Source: JAICSD01 sp963836665 (GTDB taxonomy: Bacteria > Acidobacteriota > Vicinamibacteria > Vicinamibacterales > 2-12-FULL-66-21). From it: DNA of 64,000 nucleotides. Below, in pieces: positions 35,845 to 43,829 of the stretch. Location of the stretch: NCBI GenBank assembly GCA_963836665.1, contig CAWIKL010000002.1, forward strand, positions 930,001 through 994,000. The letters run 5' to 3'. A model generated the notes under the pieces. The model saw only the letters and a list, made by a program, of their open reading frames with translations. It searched no databases and was not told the DNA's origin. The position numbers and the translations under genes are program-made. Position 1 is the stretch's first letter, and each line of letters begins with the position of its first letter.

Positions 35845-37331
35845 GGCCTTGTGTGTGTTCCGCCGCCAGCTACCCGGCTCACCGCGTATCCGACTGCGAC
35901 ACAGATCGCCGTTCCCACGGCCACATACCACGTCCACGCCAGCCTCGTCGTCCACCAGATGGTGAACATCGCTGCTGCCGACACCACGATCCCGGTAATC
36001 ACGCCGGCAGTATTGGCGCGCTTGGTCAACACGCCGAGGCAGAAAGCGCCGAGCATCGGACCGTAGACGATCGACGCGGCCGTGAGACCGGCGGTGAATA
36101 CCGATCCCCAGCCGCGCGCGACGATCGCGATCAGAATCAGGACGACGCCCCACCCGGCCGTGCACCACTTCGACAGGCGTAGCAGGGTCGCGTCGGACGC
36201 ACGGCCCCCCGTCAAGGGGTGGTAGAAGTCGAGCACGGTGGTCGAGGCCAGCGAGTTGAGGGAGCCGCTCAGGTTCGACATCGCGGCGGCAAAGATCGCG
36301 GCGATGACCAGCCCGGAAATGCCGTGCGGCAGCGTCGTCACGATGAAGGCCGGGAAGATCTCGTCGTTGGTGGTGATGGCCGGGCGCGGGACGTGCTGGT
36401 AGTAGGCAAACAGCATGATGCCGATGCCAAGGAACAGCACGAACTGCGCGAGCACGATGAACCCGCTCGTGACGATCGCCTTCTGGCTGTCGCGCAAATT
36501 ACGGCACGTCAGCAGCCGCTGGACGAGTAACTGATCGGTGCCGTGGCTCGCATTGGTGAGAAACGTCCCGCCGATCAGGCCCGCCCAGAAGGTGAACGGC
36601 ACAGTGACGTCCCACGAGAACGACAGCACCTGGAGCTTGCCTGCTTCACGCCCCGCCGCGACGATCGCGTGCCAGCCGCCCGGCATCAGATGGACGATTT
36701 CGTAGGCGGCCAGCAGCGATCCGCCGACGTAGATCGCGAACTGGATCAGGTCGGTCCAGATCACCGCGGCGATGCCGCCTTCGAATGTGTAAACGAGCGT
36801 CAGGACGCCGACGAGAACGATCGACCAGAGCCAGAGATGCGGAATCCCGTGAACGCTTGCCGAGAGCACGGCGGACAGCACGAGCGAAGCGGCAAACACG
36901 CGCACGCCTTCGGCGAGCGCGCGCATGACGAGAAACAGCGCCGCGGCGACCCGACGCGCCGCCGCGCCGAAGCGGCTCTCGAGCAGTGCGTATGCCGTCA
37001 ACAGCTCGCCGCGGAAGTAGGACGGCAGGAACACCCGCGCGATGATGAAACGACCGGCGATGTAGCCGACCAGCACCTGCAGGTAGGTCAGCGTGCCCCC
37101 CTGCTCGGGACGCGCGAAGGTGCCGTAGGCCAGCGCCGGCACGCCGATCAAGGTCAGCGTGCTCGTCTCGGTCGCGACGATCGAGAGACAGATGATGATC
37201 CAGGACGTGTCACGCGCGCCGACGAAGTAGTCCTTGACGCTGCGCTGGGCCCGCTTGAACCGCATGCCGAATGCGGTGATGCCCGCGAGGTAGGCGAGCA
37301 GGACCACGTAGTCGATCGTCGAGAAACCCAT
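35841..37331 (-). CDS. Sodium:solute symporter (SSS family)
   Basis: A 496-residue membrane protein with about 13 helices. The N-terminal half has KDYFVGARDTSWIIICLSIVATETSTLTLIG, typical of SSS carriers, and AAMSNLSGSLNSLAS lies at the helix-8 sodium-site region. It imports an organic solute with Na+; substrate unknown, with sugars, sialic acid or pantothenate among family substrates. It overlaps the following ADOP permease gene by four bases. The 36-residue membrane protein gene starts divergently 25 bases upstream. Confidence 0.92.
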   Translation of the reverse strand: MGFSTIDYVVLLAYLAGITAFGMRFKRAQRSVKDYFVGARDTSWIIICLSIVATETSTLTLIGVPALAYGTFARPEQGGTLTYLQVLVGYIAGRFIIARVFLPSYFRGELLTAYALLESRFGAAARRVAAALFLVMRALAEGVRVFAASLVLSAVLSASVHGIPHLWLWSIVLVGVLTLVYTFEGGIAAVIWTDLIQFAIYVGGSLLAAYEIVHLMPGGWHAIVAAGREAGKLQVLSFSWDVTVPFTFWAGLIGGTFLTNASHGTDQLLVQRLLTCRNLRDSQKAIVTSGFIVLAQFVLFLGIGIMLFAYYQHVPRPAITTNDEIFPAFIVTTLPHGISGLVIAAIFAAAMSNLSGSLNSLASTTVLDFYHPLTGGRASDATLLRLSKWCTAGWGVVLILIAIVARGWGSVFTAGLTAASIVYGPMLGAFCLGVLTKRANTAGVITGIVVSAAAMFTIWWTTRLAWTWYVAVGTAICVAVGYAVSRVAGGGTHTRP

Positions 37332-37356
37332 CGGCCGCTATAAGTATCATGGCCGG

Positions 37357-37467
37357 ATGGATTCGGAGTACCGGAAGATGATGACCTGGGTCGCCGTCGC
37401 GCTCGTGGCGAGCGTGATCGCCGCCGTCGTGATCGTGACGCTGGTGATCCGCCACTACGGCCCGTAA
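37357..37467 (+). CDS. 36-residue single-helix membrane protein
   Basis: ATG at 37357 opens a 36-codon frame ending TAA at 37465-37467. The product has a charged start (MDSEYRKMM), one hydrophobic helix of about 22 residues made of Ala, Val and Ile, and a short basic end (RHYGP). Third codon positions are almost all G or C, like real genes here. It sits between the divergent symporter start and the end of the M16 peptidase gene. TATAAG at 37340-37345 could be a -10. Possible roles are a small subunit or regulator of a transporter, but nothing proves this. Confidence 0.5.
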   Translation: MDSEYRKMMTWVAVALVASVIAAVVIVTLVIRHYGP

Positions 37468-37471
37468 CGAT

Positions 37472-40285
37472 CTACTTCGCCGGCATCAGCGTGACGACGG
37501 TGGTGCGATCGTCTGGGAAGTATTTGTTGAAGGCCGCTTTCACCGAGGCGACGGTGAGTGCGTTGATGCGATCGACGCGGGTGGCGATGATCGCCGGGTC
37601 CTGCCGGTAGAGATCGACCGCCTTGAAGCGGCTCAGCCAGTAGTTGTTCGTCTTCAGGGACGTCTCGTAGTTGCGGCGGGCGGTTTCTTTCACCTTGTTG
37701 AGCAGGTCCTCGCTCGGGCCGTCCTTCTTGAACTTCGCTACTTCCTGCATCACCCGCGCCGTCATCTTGTCGATGTTCTCCGGCGCGGCGCCGAAGCTGA
37801 CCTCGACGTAGCCGTCGCCGGTCTGTGGCGGGATCTGCGAGAGATCGACCGACACGGTGTAGGTCTGGCCGAGCTCCTCGCGCAGGATGTCACGGAGGGA
37901 CAGCTCGAGGACGTCGGTCGCGGCCAGCGCGCGCTCCTGCTCCATCGGATCGTTGGCCGGCGGCTCGGCGTAGAAGCTGATCACCGTCTCGCTCTTCGGC
38001 TCACGCCCTTTCTCGACGGTCGCCCGCTCGACTTTCGGCGGGAAATGCATGCCGACATCCTTGTAGGTCGACGAGGGAGTGCCGGTCGAGGGCAAGCCGC
38101 CGACGTAGCGCTGCAGCAGCGGCAGCGCCTCATCGAGCGAGAACGCGCCGACCATGTAGAAGGTGAAATCGGCGGCGTTGGTGAAGCGGTCTTTGTAGAA
38201 CTTGACCATCTTGCCGCGATCGAGGCTGTTGATGCGAGCGACGGTGAGCGGCCGCGACGTGTAGTGGTTCGACGTGTTGACCTCTTCCAGCTTGTCGCCA
38301 AACACCGCTTCCGGGCTGTCGAGGCGGTTGGCCACGGCGGCAGTCATCTGCCGCTTCATCAGCTCGAACGCCTCAGGGTCGTCGCCGGGCTGCGTGAAGC
38401 GGGCAAACATCAGCTGCAGCGCCGTCTCGAGCTGCGCCGGCGCCGCCGAGCCGTCGATGCCGTGCGTCGAGAGCGAGGCGAACGGCGACGCGCTGGCGAT
38501 CTTGCCGGCGAGCTGCTTCTGCAGGTCGACGGCCTTCATCCCGGCAGCGCCGGAGACCGAGACGTAGCTCGTGGCGAACTCCGCCTCGACGTAGTCGTCG
38601 GCGGCGGCGAGCGATGTTCCTCCCTTCGCCTGCATCGAGAACAGCACCTGATCGTTCTTGAAATCGGTCGGCTTCAGCCAGGCCTCGACACCGTTGCCGA
38701 ATTTCACGATGGTCAGGCCGACGGCCTCGACCGTCCGGCGTGACGTGATCGCCGCCGGTTCCGGTTTGCGCTCGACGAGCTCGCGGGTCGCCGTCGTGTC
38801 TTTCCACGGCGTCACCGGCGTCGCTTCCGCCGTCTTGAGCGCTGACTTCAAGTCCGCCTCGGTCGGCACCTTGATGCCGGGCTTCTCCGGAGAGGTGGCC
38901 AGGATGACGCGGCCGTCCTCGGCGAGAAGCGTCTTGGCCAGCGCCGACACCTCGTCGAGCGTGATCGTCGGCAGCAGCTGCCGCGCCAGCGTGTATTCGT
39001 AGGCGATGCCGGGACTCGGCTCGCTCTCGAGGAAATAGTCGAGGTATTCCTGCGCGAACGAGCCGCTCTCGGTCTTGTCGCGCTCGGCGTAGGCGCGCTC
39101 GTAGAACGCCAGCATCCACTTGCGGGCGCGTTCGAGCTCGGCGCCACCGAATCCGAACTCGCGCGCGCGCTTGGCTTCGACGGCGACGGCGGTGAGCCCG
39201 TCAGCGATCTTGCCGTCCTCGGTGCCGGCGCCGAGCGACACCGTTTCGACGTCCTTGCTCAGCGGTCCGCTGCCCGTTCCCGCGCCGAGAAACTTGGCGT
39301 CGGTGCGGCGGGTCAGCTCATCGAAGCGATCGTTGAGCATCTGCTCGAACAGCCGTTGCACCAGCGAACGCCGGTAGTCGGCCACCGTCGACTCGTACTG
39401 TCGGGGCCGCTTGCGCAGGAGTGTCACCGACGACTGCGTCACCTCCGGGTCGGTCACGACGCTGACCAGTGCTTCCTCATGGAGTGGCACGTCCACCTTG
39501 CGCGCTGGCGGCTCCGGCGCGCGCGGCGTGAGGCCGCCGAACGCCGCCTTGATCAAGTCCTCGAGCTTCTGCGGATCCATGTCGCCGACCGCCACCACCG
39601 CCATCCGATCGGGGCGGTAGAAGGTGTCGTAGAACGCCTTCAACCGAGCCGGCGTAAACGTGCGCAGGATGTCGGGCTTGCCGATCGGCAGCCGATCGGC
39701 ATAGCGGGAGTGCCAGAAGAGGACCGGGATCTGCTTGTCGCGGATACGCGAGCCGGCGCCGAGGCCGCCGCGCCATTCTTCGATGACGACTCCGCGCTCC
39801 TTGTCGATTTCCGTGGGATCGAGCGACAGGCCGCCGGCGAAATCGGCGAACGCGGTGAACCCCTTCTCGACGATTTCCGGCTTATCCGACGGCAGGTCGA
39901 GCATGTAGATCGTGTCTTCGAACCCCGTCTGCGCGTTGACATGCGGCCCGAGACGGGCGCCGGTCGATTCGAAGTACGAGACCAGGTCGCCGGGCTTGAA
40001 ATGCGCGCTGCCGTTGAACGCCATGTGCTCGAGCATGTGCGCGAGCCCCTGCTGGTCGTCAGCCTCATCGAGCGATCCGGTCTTCACCGCCAAGCGCATC
40101 AGCACGCGATTGGCCGGACGAGCGTTCCGGCGCACGAAATACTTGAGCCCGTTGGGCAGCGTTCCCGTGCGGACAGCAGCGTCGAACGGGAGCTTTTCCT
40201 GCAGAGCCTGCCGGGCCGCCAGCGGCGTCAGCAGCAGCGTGACGAAGAGTGTGATGAGTGCCGGGCGGCGTCGCAGGTGGCGCAT
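37472..40285 (-). CDS. M16 family zinc metallopeptidase (pitrilysin/insulinase-like), exported
   Basis: A 937-residue protein with signal peptide (about 1-25) and two M16 halves. The first half holds the inverted zinc motif HMLEH (H83, E86, H87) and the downstream Glu in GVVIEEWRGG. The second half (from about 530) is the inactive partner domain. It probably degrades peptides in the periplasm. ATG 40285 fits the signal peptide start. Heptamer repeats (site B) occupy the upstream gap. Confidence 0.94.
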   Translation of the reverse strand: MRHLRRRPALITLFVTLLLTPLAARQALQEKLPFDAAVRTGTLPNGLKYFVRRNARPANRVLMRLAVKTGSLDEADDQQGLAHMLEHMAFNGSAHFKPGDLVSYFESTGARLGPHVNAQTGFEDTIYMLDLPSDKPEIVEKGFTAFADFAGGLSLDPTEIDKERGVVIEEWRGGLGAGSRIRDKQIPVLFWHSRYADRLPIGKPDILRTFTPARLKAFYDTFYRPDRMAVVAVGDMDPQKLEDLIKAAFGGLTPRAPEPPARKVDVPLHEEALVSVVTDPEVTQSSVTLLRKRPRQYESTVADYRRSLVQRLFEQMLNDRFDELTRRTDAKFLGAGTGSGPLSKDVETVSLGAGTEDGKIADGLTAVAVEAKRAREFGFGGAELERARKWMLAFYERAYAERDKTESGSFAQEYLDYFLESEPSPGIAYEYTLARQLLPTITLDEVSALAKTLLAEDGRVILATSPEKPGIKVPTEADLKSALKTAEATPVTPWKDTTATRELVERKPEPAAITSRRTVEAVGLTIVKFGNGVEAWLKPTDFKNDQVLFSMQAKGGTSLAAADDYVEAEFATSYVSVSGAAGMKAVDLQKQLAGKIASASPFASLSTHGIDGSAAPAQLETALQLMFARFTQPGDDPEAFELMKRQMTAAVANRLDSPEAVFGDKLEEVNTSNHYTSRPLTVARINSLDRGKMVKFYKDRFTNAADFTFYMVGAFSLDEALPLLQRYVGGLPSTGTPSSTYKDVGMHFPPKVERATVEKGREPKSETVISFYAEPPANDPMEQERALAATDVLELSLRDILREELGQTYTVSVDLSQIPPQTGDGYVEVSFGAAPENIDKMTARVMQEVAKFKKDGPSEDLLNKVKETARRNYETSLKTNNYWLSRFKAVDLYRQDPAIIATRVDRINALTVASVKAAFNKYFPDDRTTVVTLMPAK

Positions 40286-40311
40286 TGCGTGACTGTACAC
40301 CGAAGTGCGAG

Positions 40312-40346
40312 GGGCGATGGGCGATGGGCGATGGACGATGGACGAT
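40312..40346. repeat. Heptanucleotide tandem repeat, site B
   Basis: Three GGGCGAT units and two GGACGAT units in perfect register, followed by a degenerate TATCGAT. The array runs into the stop codon (TTA at 40346-40348 on this strand) of the upstream secreted-protein gene and ends close before the M16 gene start. Same unit family as site A. Confidence 0.88.
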
Positions 40347-40915
40347 TATCGATAGCGCGCCAGATCGATGCGCGCTCTCCAGATCACGTTGGCCTGATCG
40401 TCGATGACGACGAGCGCCGGCGCGGCGGCGTCCTCGATGCCGGCGCGCGGAAACGTCCCCTCGAGGCGCACGGCTGACATCACCGCCCCCGGACTGAAGC
40501 CGGGCGGAAACACCGGATCGCGCTTGAGCGGCGTGGCGGCGATCGGCTTGGTCGCCGGGCCCGTCTCGATGTAGATGTCGTAGGACGGAGCCTTGGTATA
40601 GACGTGCAGCGGGTGCAGGTGCGCCTGCACCACGAAGCCGACCGTGCCCTCGTACGGCGCCATCGCCTTGGCGAGGTCGCGCTCGGTGATGGCGAGCTGG
40701 CCGAGCGCCGCCTGGTCGCGCACGAACAGCACGGCGCGGCGGAACTCGGTGATCACTTCGGCGCGATCGATGATGCCGCTGGGCGCGAGTTCGTAGCCGC
40801 GGTTGAAGGATTCGAAGAGCGACTGGTCACGCGTGCGGCCGAGCTCGAACACCTCGCGCGCGGACGGATACGGCGCTTGAGCGAGCACCAGGACCATCAA
40901 TAGAGCGGCACGCAT
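40346..40915 (-). CDS. Exported protein of unknown function
   Basis: About 189 residues with a short signal peptide (MRAALLMVLVLAQAPYPSA). The mature part has no recognised domain; visible features are the repeated-looking blocks AEVITEFRRAVLFVRDQAALGQLAITERDLAKAM (helical) and a beta-rich half VGFVVQAHLHPLHVYTKAPSYDIYIETG. ATG 40915 is preferred because GGGGGTG lies upstream; ATG 40921 and GTG 40924 are alternatives. It may be cotranscribed with the M16 peptidase gene downstream. Confidence 0.7.
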   Translation of the reverse strand: MRAALLMVLVLAQAPYPSAREVFELGRTRDQSLFESFNRGYELAPSGIIDRAEVITEFRRAVLFVRDQAALGQLAITERDLAKAMAPYEGTVGFVVQAHLHPLHVYTKAPSYDIYIETGPATKPIAATPLKRDPVFPPGFSPGAVMSAVRLEGTFPRAGIEDAAAPALVVIDDQANVIWRARIDLARYR

Positions 40916-40947
40916 GCCCATCACCCCCGTTCGACTACTATCACGGG

Positions 40948-41337
40948 ATGCCAGACAGACTGCAAGCCGTGACCAGCACCGATCTGCCGAGTCCTGTCGG
41001 TCCGTACTCGCCGGGGATGATCGTCGGCAACCTCGTCTTCGTGTCCGGGCAGGCGGGGCGCGAGCCGAGCACGGGACGGCTGGCGCCGGATGTCGAGGCG
41101 CAGACGGAACAGGTCCTGAAGAACATCGCCACGATTCTCGAGGCCGCCGGCTCCAGCCTTCGGCACGTCGTCCGCTGCGGCGTGTTCCTCGTCGACATGA
41201 ACGAGTTCCCGAAAATGAACGAGATCTACGCGAGGACGTTCGGCACGCACCGGCCGGCGCGGACGACGGTGGAGGTCTCGGGGCTGCCGGGCGAAGGACT
41301 GCGCGTTGAAATCGACGCCGTCGCTGTCATCCCGTGA
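40948..41337 (+). CDS. ridA: RidA family enamine/imine deaminase
   Basis: A 129-residue YjgF/YER057c/UK114 protein. It has SPVGPYSPGMIVGNLVFVSGQAG, the catalytic Arg in HRPARTTVEVSGLPG and the Glu in VEIDAVAVIP. RidA trimers hydrolyse reactive enamine and imine intermediates such as 2-aminoacrylate to keto acids, protecting PLP enzymes. Thirteen bases separate it from the ornithine cyclodeaminase-like gene, so they form an operon linked to imine chemistry. Confidence 0.94.
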   Translation: MPDRLQAVTSTDLPSPVGPYSPGMIVGNLVFVSGQAGREPSTGRLAPDVEAQTEQVLKNIATILEAAGSSLRHVVRCGVFLVDMNEFPKMNEIYARTFGTHRPARTTVEVSGLPGEGLRVEIDAVAVIP

Positions 41338-41350
41338 GGATCATCGACCG

Positions 41351-42313
41351 GTGAGGATTGTTGACGAGGCGGCGCTCCGCGCGGCGGTGACCCCGGCGAT
41401 CGCGATCCGCGCGATCCGCGAGGCATTCCGCGCCGACGGTGACGGCCGCACGCACGTGCCGGCAGTGATCAACCTCGCCATTCCCGCACATCACGGCGAG
41501 TTCCACGTCAAGACCGCATACATAGACGGCGTGCCGAGCGTGGCGGTGAAAATCGCCAGCGGTTTCTTCGACAATCCGGCCAAGGGCCTGCCGAGCGGAT
41601 CGGGGCTGATGGCCGTATTCAGCGCGGAAACCGGCCTGCCGCAGGCGCTGCTGCTCGACAACGGCTTTCTCACCGACATCCGTACCGGCGCCGCCGGCGC
41701 GATCGCGGCGGAGCATCTGGCGCCGAAGGCGATTGGGAGCGTCGGCGTGCTCGGGTCAGGCCTCCAGGCCAGACATCAGGTCCGTTGCTTGCGCGAAGTG
41801 CGCGCGTTCTCGCGCATCGTGGCGTGGAGCCGCGACCGCGCACACCTCGAGGCCTACTGCGACGAAATGCGCGCCGACGGATTCGACGTCACCGCGGCGG
41901 CGACGCCGCACGACGTGTGTGCCGCCGCCGACTTGCTAATCGCGGCGACGCCGTCGCGGCAGCCGCTGATCCAGCCGGAGTGGCTCCGTCCCGGCCAGCA
42001 CGTCACCGCGCTCGGCGCCGATTCGCCGGGCAAGCAGGAGCTGGAGGCGGCGTGCCTTGCGCGCGCCGACCTGCTGGTCGTCGATCGGCTGACACAATGC
42101 GCCTCGTTCGGCGAACTGCGTCACGCGCTGGACGCCAATCTCTTTCGCGCCGATCGCGTGCACGCGGAGCTCGGCGAGATCGTCGCCGGCCGCAAACCCG
42201 GCCGCATCAGCGATCGGCAAATCACGATCGCCGATCTGACCGGCGTCGGCTTCCAGGACACCGCTATCGCGAGCTGCGCACTCAAGAAAATCGGGGAATC
42301 GGGGATCGGGTAA
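41351..42313 (+). CDS. Ornithine cyclodeaminase / mu-crystallin family protein
   Basis: A 320-residue NAD(P)-dependent protein. Hallmarks are the N-terminal catalytic region VKIASGFFDNP, LTDIRTGAAGAIAAEHLAP and the Rossmann motif GVLGSGLQARHQ. Members act as ornithine cyclodeaminase, alanine dehydrogenase or cyclic ketimine reductase, so the substrate is not settled; the ridA neighbour favours imine or ketimine substrates. GTG 41351 is chosen because the fold starts at RIVDEAALRAA. The last residues (GESGIG) and the TAA stop lie inside an octamer repeat array, so the native end may have been altered by repeat growth. Confidence 0.9.
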   Translation: MRIVDEAALRAAVTPAIAIRAIREAFRADGDGRTHVPAVINLAIPAHHGEFHVKTAYIDGVPSVAVKIASGFFDNPAKGLPSGSGLMAVFSAETGLPQALLLDNGFLTDIRTGAAGAIAAEHLAPKAIGSVGVLGSGLQARHQVRCLREVRAFSRIVAWSRDRAHLEAYCDEMRADGFDVTAAATPHDVCAAADLLIAATPSRQPLIQPEWLRPGQHVTALGADSPGKQELEAACLARADLLVVDRLTQCASFGELRHALDANLFRADRVHAELGEIVAGRKPGRISDRQITIADLTGVGFQDTAIASCALKKIGESGIG

Positions 42314-42418
42314 TCGGGTAATCTGGCTTGGCGCGCGCTACCGCGCGCTAAGAATAACGATCATCCGATCACCCGATTACCCGATTTCCCGATTCCCAGA
42401 TTTCCCGATTCCCCGATG
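42289..42418. repeat. Inverted octamer repeat arrays around a GC hairpin, site C
   Basis: The left arm (42289-42326) has units of AATCGGGG/AATCGGGT; the right arm (42363-42418) has units of ACCCGATT, TCCCGATT and CCCCGATG, i.e. the reverse complement. Between them GCGCGCG and CGCGCGC form a small hairpin with loop CTAC. The left arm contains the stop codon of the cyclodeaminase-like gene, and the final right-arm unit provides the ATG of truA. Confidence 0.88.
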
Positions 42419-43207
42419 CCTCGCTTCAAGTTGCTGATCGAATACGCGGGCACCCGATACAGCGGGTGGCAGATCCAGAAGAACGCCAAGACCGTCGCTG
42501 GTGAAATCGACCGCGCCATCCGCGAGGCGACGCGGCGCGCGGAGTTCGAGCTCTATGGTGCCGGCCGCACGGACGCCGGCGTGCACGCGCTCGGGCAGGT
42601 CGCGCATCTCGAGCTCTACACCGATCTGTCACCGGCCGTGCTGCGGGCGCGCATCAACGACGCGTTGCCGGCCGACATCTACATCCGTGCCGCCGACAAG
42701 GTGCCGCACCGCTTCCACGCGCGCCACGATGCGCGGCAGCGCAGCTACGTCTACCAGATCACCCGCCGCAAGACCGCGTTCTTCAAGCCCTACGTCTGGT
42801 GGATCAAGGATCGACTCGACGTCGGGGCGATGCGCGCCGCCGCGACGGCCTTCGTCGGCCTGCGCGACTTCGCCTCGTTCACCGCCGACGAGCCGGACGA
42901 GAAATCGACGAAGGTCCTGATCGATCGCCTCGAGATCGCGGAGGACGGCGATCTCGTCCTCATTCGCGTCGCCGGCTCGCACTTCCTGTGGCGGATGGTG
43001 CGGCGCATCGTCGGCGTCCTGGCGGCGAGCGGACGCGGCGAGATTTCCGCGGCGGAGGCCGCGCGCTTCATGGAGGAGCGATCCGACGTGCCGGCGACGA
43101 TGACCGCGCCGGCGTCGGGGCTGTTCCTAGAGTCGGTGATCTACACCGGCGATGAGAAGCCCGCCCCGCTTCGCGGTGTCCCGGGCGTTCCCTCCAGCCG
43201 CACTTAG
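42416..43207 (+). CDS. truA: tRNA pseudouridine(38-40) synthase TruA
   Basis: A 263-residue enzyme that converts U38, U39 and U40 in tRNA anticodon arms to pseudouridine. FKLLIEYAGTRYSGWQIQ opens the protein, the catalytic Asp is in GAGRTDAGVHALGQ, and RSYVYQI and FLWRMVRRIVGVL are conserved. The ATG is the last four bases of a repeat unit, and the normal ribosome-binding position is filled by repeat sequence with no Shine-Dalgarno. Its stop overlaps the convergent pcm stop by four bases. Confidence 0.96.
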   Translation: MPRFKLLIEYAGTRYSGWQIQKNAKTVAGEIDRAIREATRRAEFELYGAGRTDAGVHALGQVAHLELYTDLSPAVLRARINDALPADIYIRAADKVPHRFHARHDARQRSYVYQITRRKTAFFKPYVWWIKDRLDVGAMRAAATAFVGLRDFASFTADEPDEKSTKVLIDRLEIAEDGDLVLIRVAGSHFLWRMVRRIVGVLAASGRGEISAAEAARFMEERSDVPATMTAPASGLFLESVIYTGDEKPAPLRGVPGVPSSRT

Positions 43208-43821
43208 GCCGGGTGCACGAGCGGCACGAAGCGGACGCCGAGCGTGCCGAGCAAATCGACGCGCGGGCCGTGCTTCTGCAGGATGCGCAGCTCCTGGTTC
43301 CAGGCACCAACCGGGATGACCAGGATGCCGGTGTCGACGAGCTGCTCGACGAGCGCCGGCGGCACCGCTTCGGTCGCGGCGGCGACGAGGATGCGATCGT
43401 AGGGCGCATGCTCGGGCCAGCCGTGATGTCCGTCGCCGGTCCGGACGTGCGCGTTGCGGTAGCCGAGCGCGCCGAGGCGGACGCGCGCCTCGTCGGCCAG
43501 CGCGGCAATCACTTCGACCGAGTAGACCTCGCGCGCCAGCTCCGCCAGCACCGCGGTCTGGTAGCCGCACCCCGTCCCGATCTCGAGCACGCGGTGTGAC
43601 GGCTGCAGCCGCAGCGCCTCGGTCATGAAGGCGACGATGTACGGTTGCGAGATGGTCTGGCCGTGGCCGATCGGTACCGGATGATCCTCATACGCCTCGT
43701 GGCGCAAGCTCTCCGGCACGAAGCGCTCGCGCGGCACTCGCGCGAGCGCTTCCAACACGCGGGCGTCGTGCACGTCGCGACCGCGGATCTGCTCCTCGAT
43801 CATCCGTTCCTGTGTCGTCAT
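43204..43821 (-). CDS. pcm: Protein-L-isoaspartate O-methyltransferase
   Basis: A 205-residue SAM-dependent enzyme that repairs isoaspartyl residues in aged proteins. It shows the family order PRERFVPESLRHEAYEDHPVPIGHGQTISQPYIVA and motif I VLEIGTGCGYQTAVLAELA, then DGHHGWPEHAPYDRI and VGAWNQELRILQK. ATG 43821 is preferred over a 20-residue N-terminal extension. Confidence 0.95.
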   Translation of the reverse strand: MTTQERMIEEQIRGRDVHDARVLEALARVPRERFVPESLRHEAYEDHPVPIGHGQTISQPYIVAFMTEALRLQPSHRVLEIGTGCGYQTAVLAELAREVYSVEVIAALADEARVRLGALGYRNAHVRTGDGHHGWPEHAPYDRILVAAATEAVPPALVEQLVDTGILVIPVGAWNQELRILQKHGPRVDLLGTLGVRFVPLVHPA

Positions 43822-43829
43822 GAGGGATG

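Noticed and set aside
42289..42418. Octamer arrays as a CRISPR
   Set aside because: Units are 8 bases in direct tandem without spacers.
13347..43207. Many long open frames antisense to real genes, e.g. opposite the PVC dehydrogenase and the subtilases
   Set aside because: They mirror high-GC coding DNA, are rich in Arg/Ala/Gly and show no domain or ribosome site.
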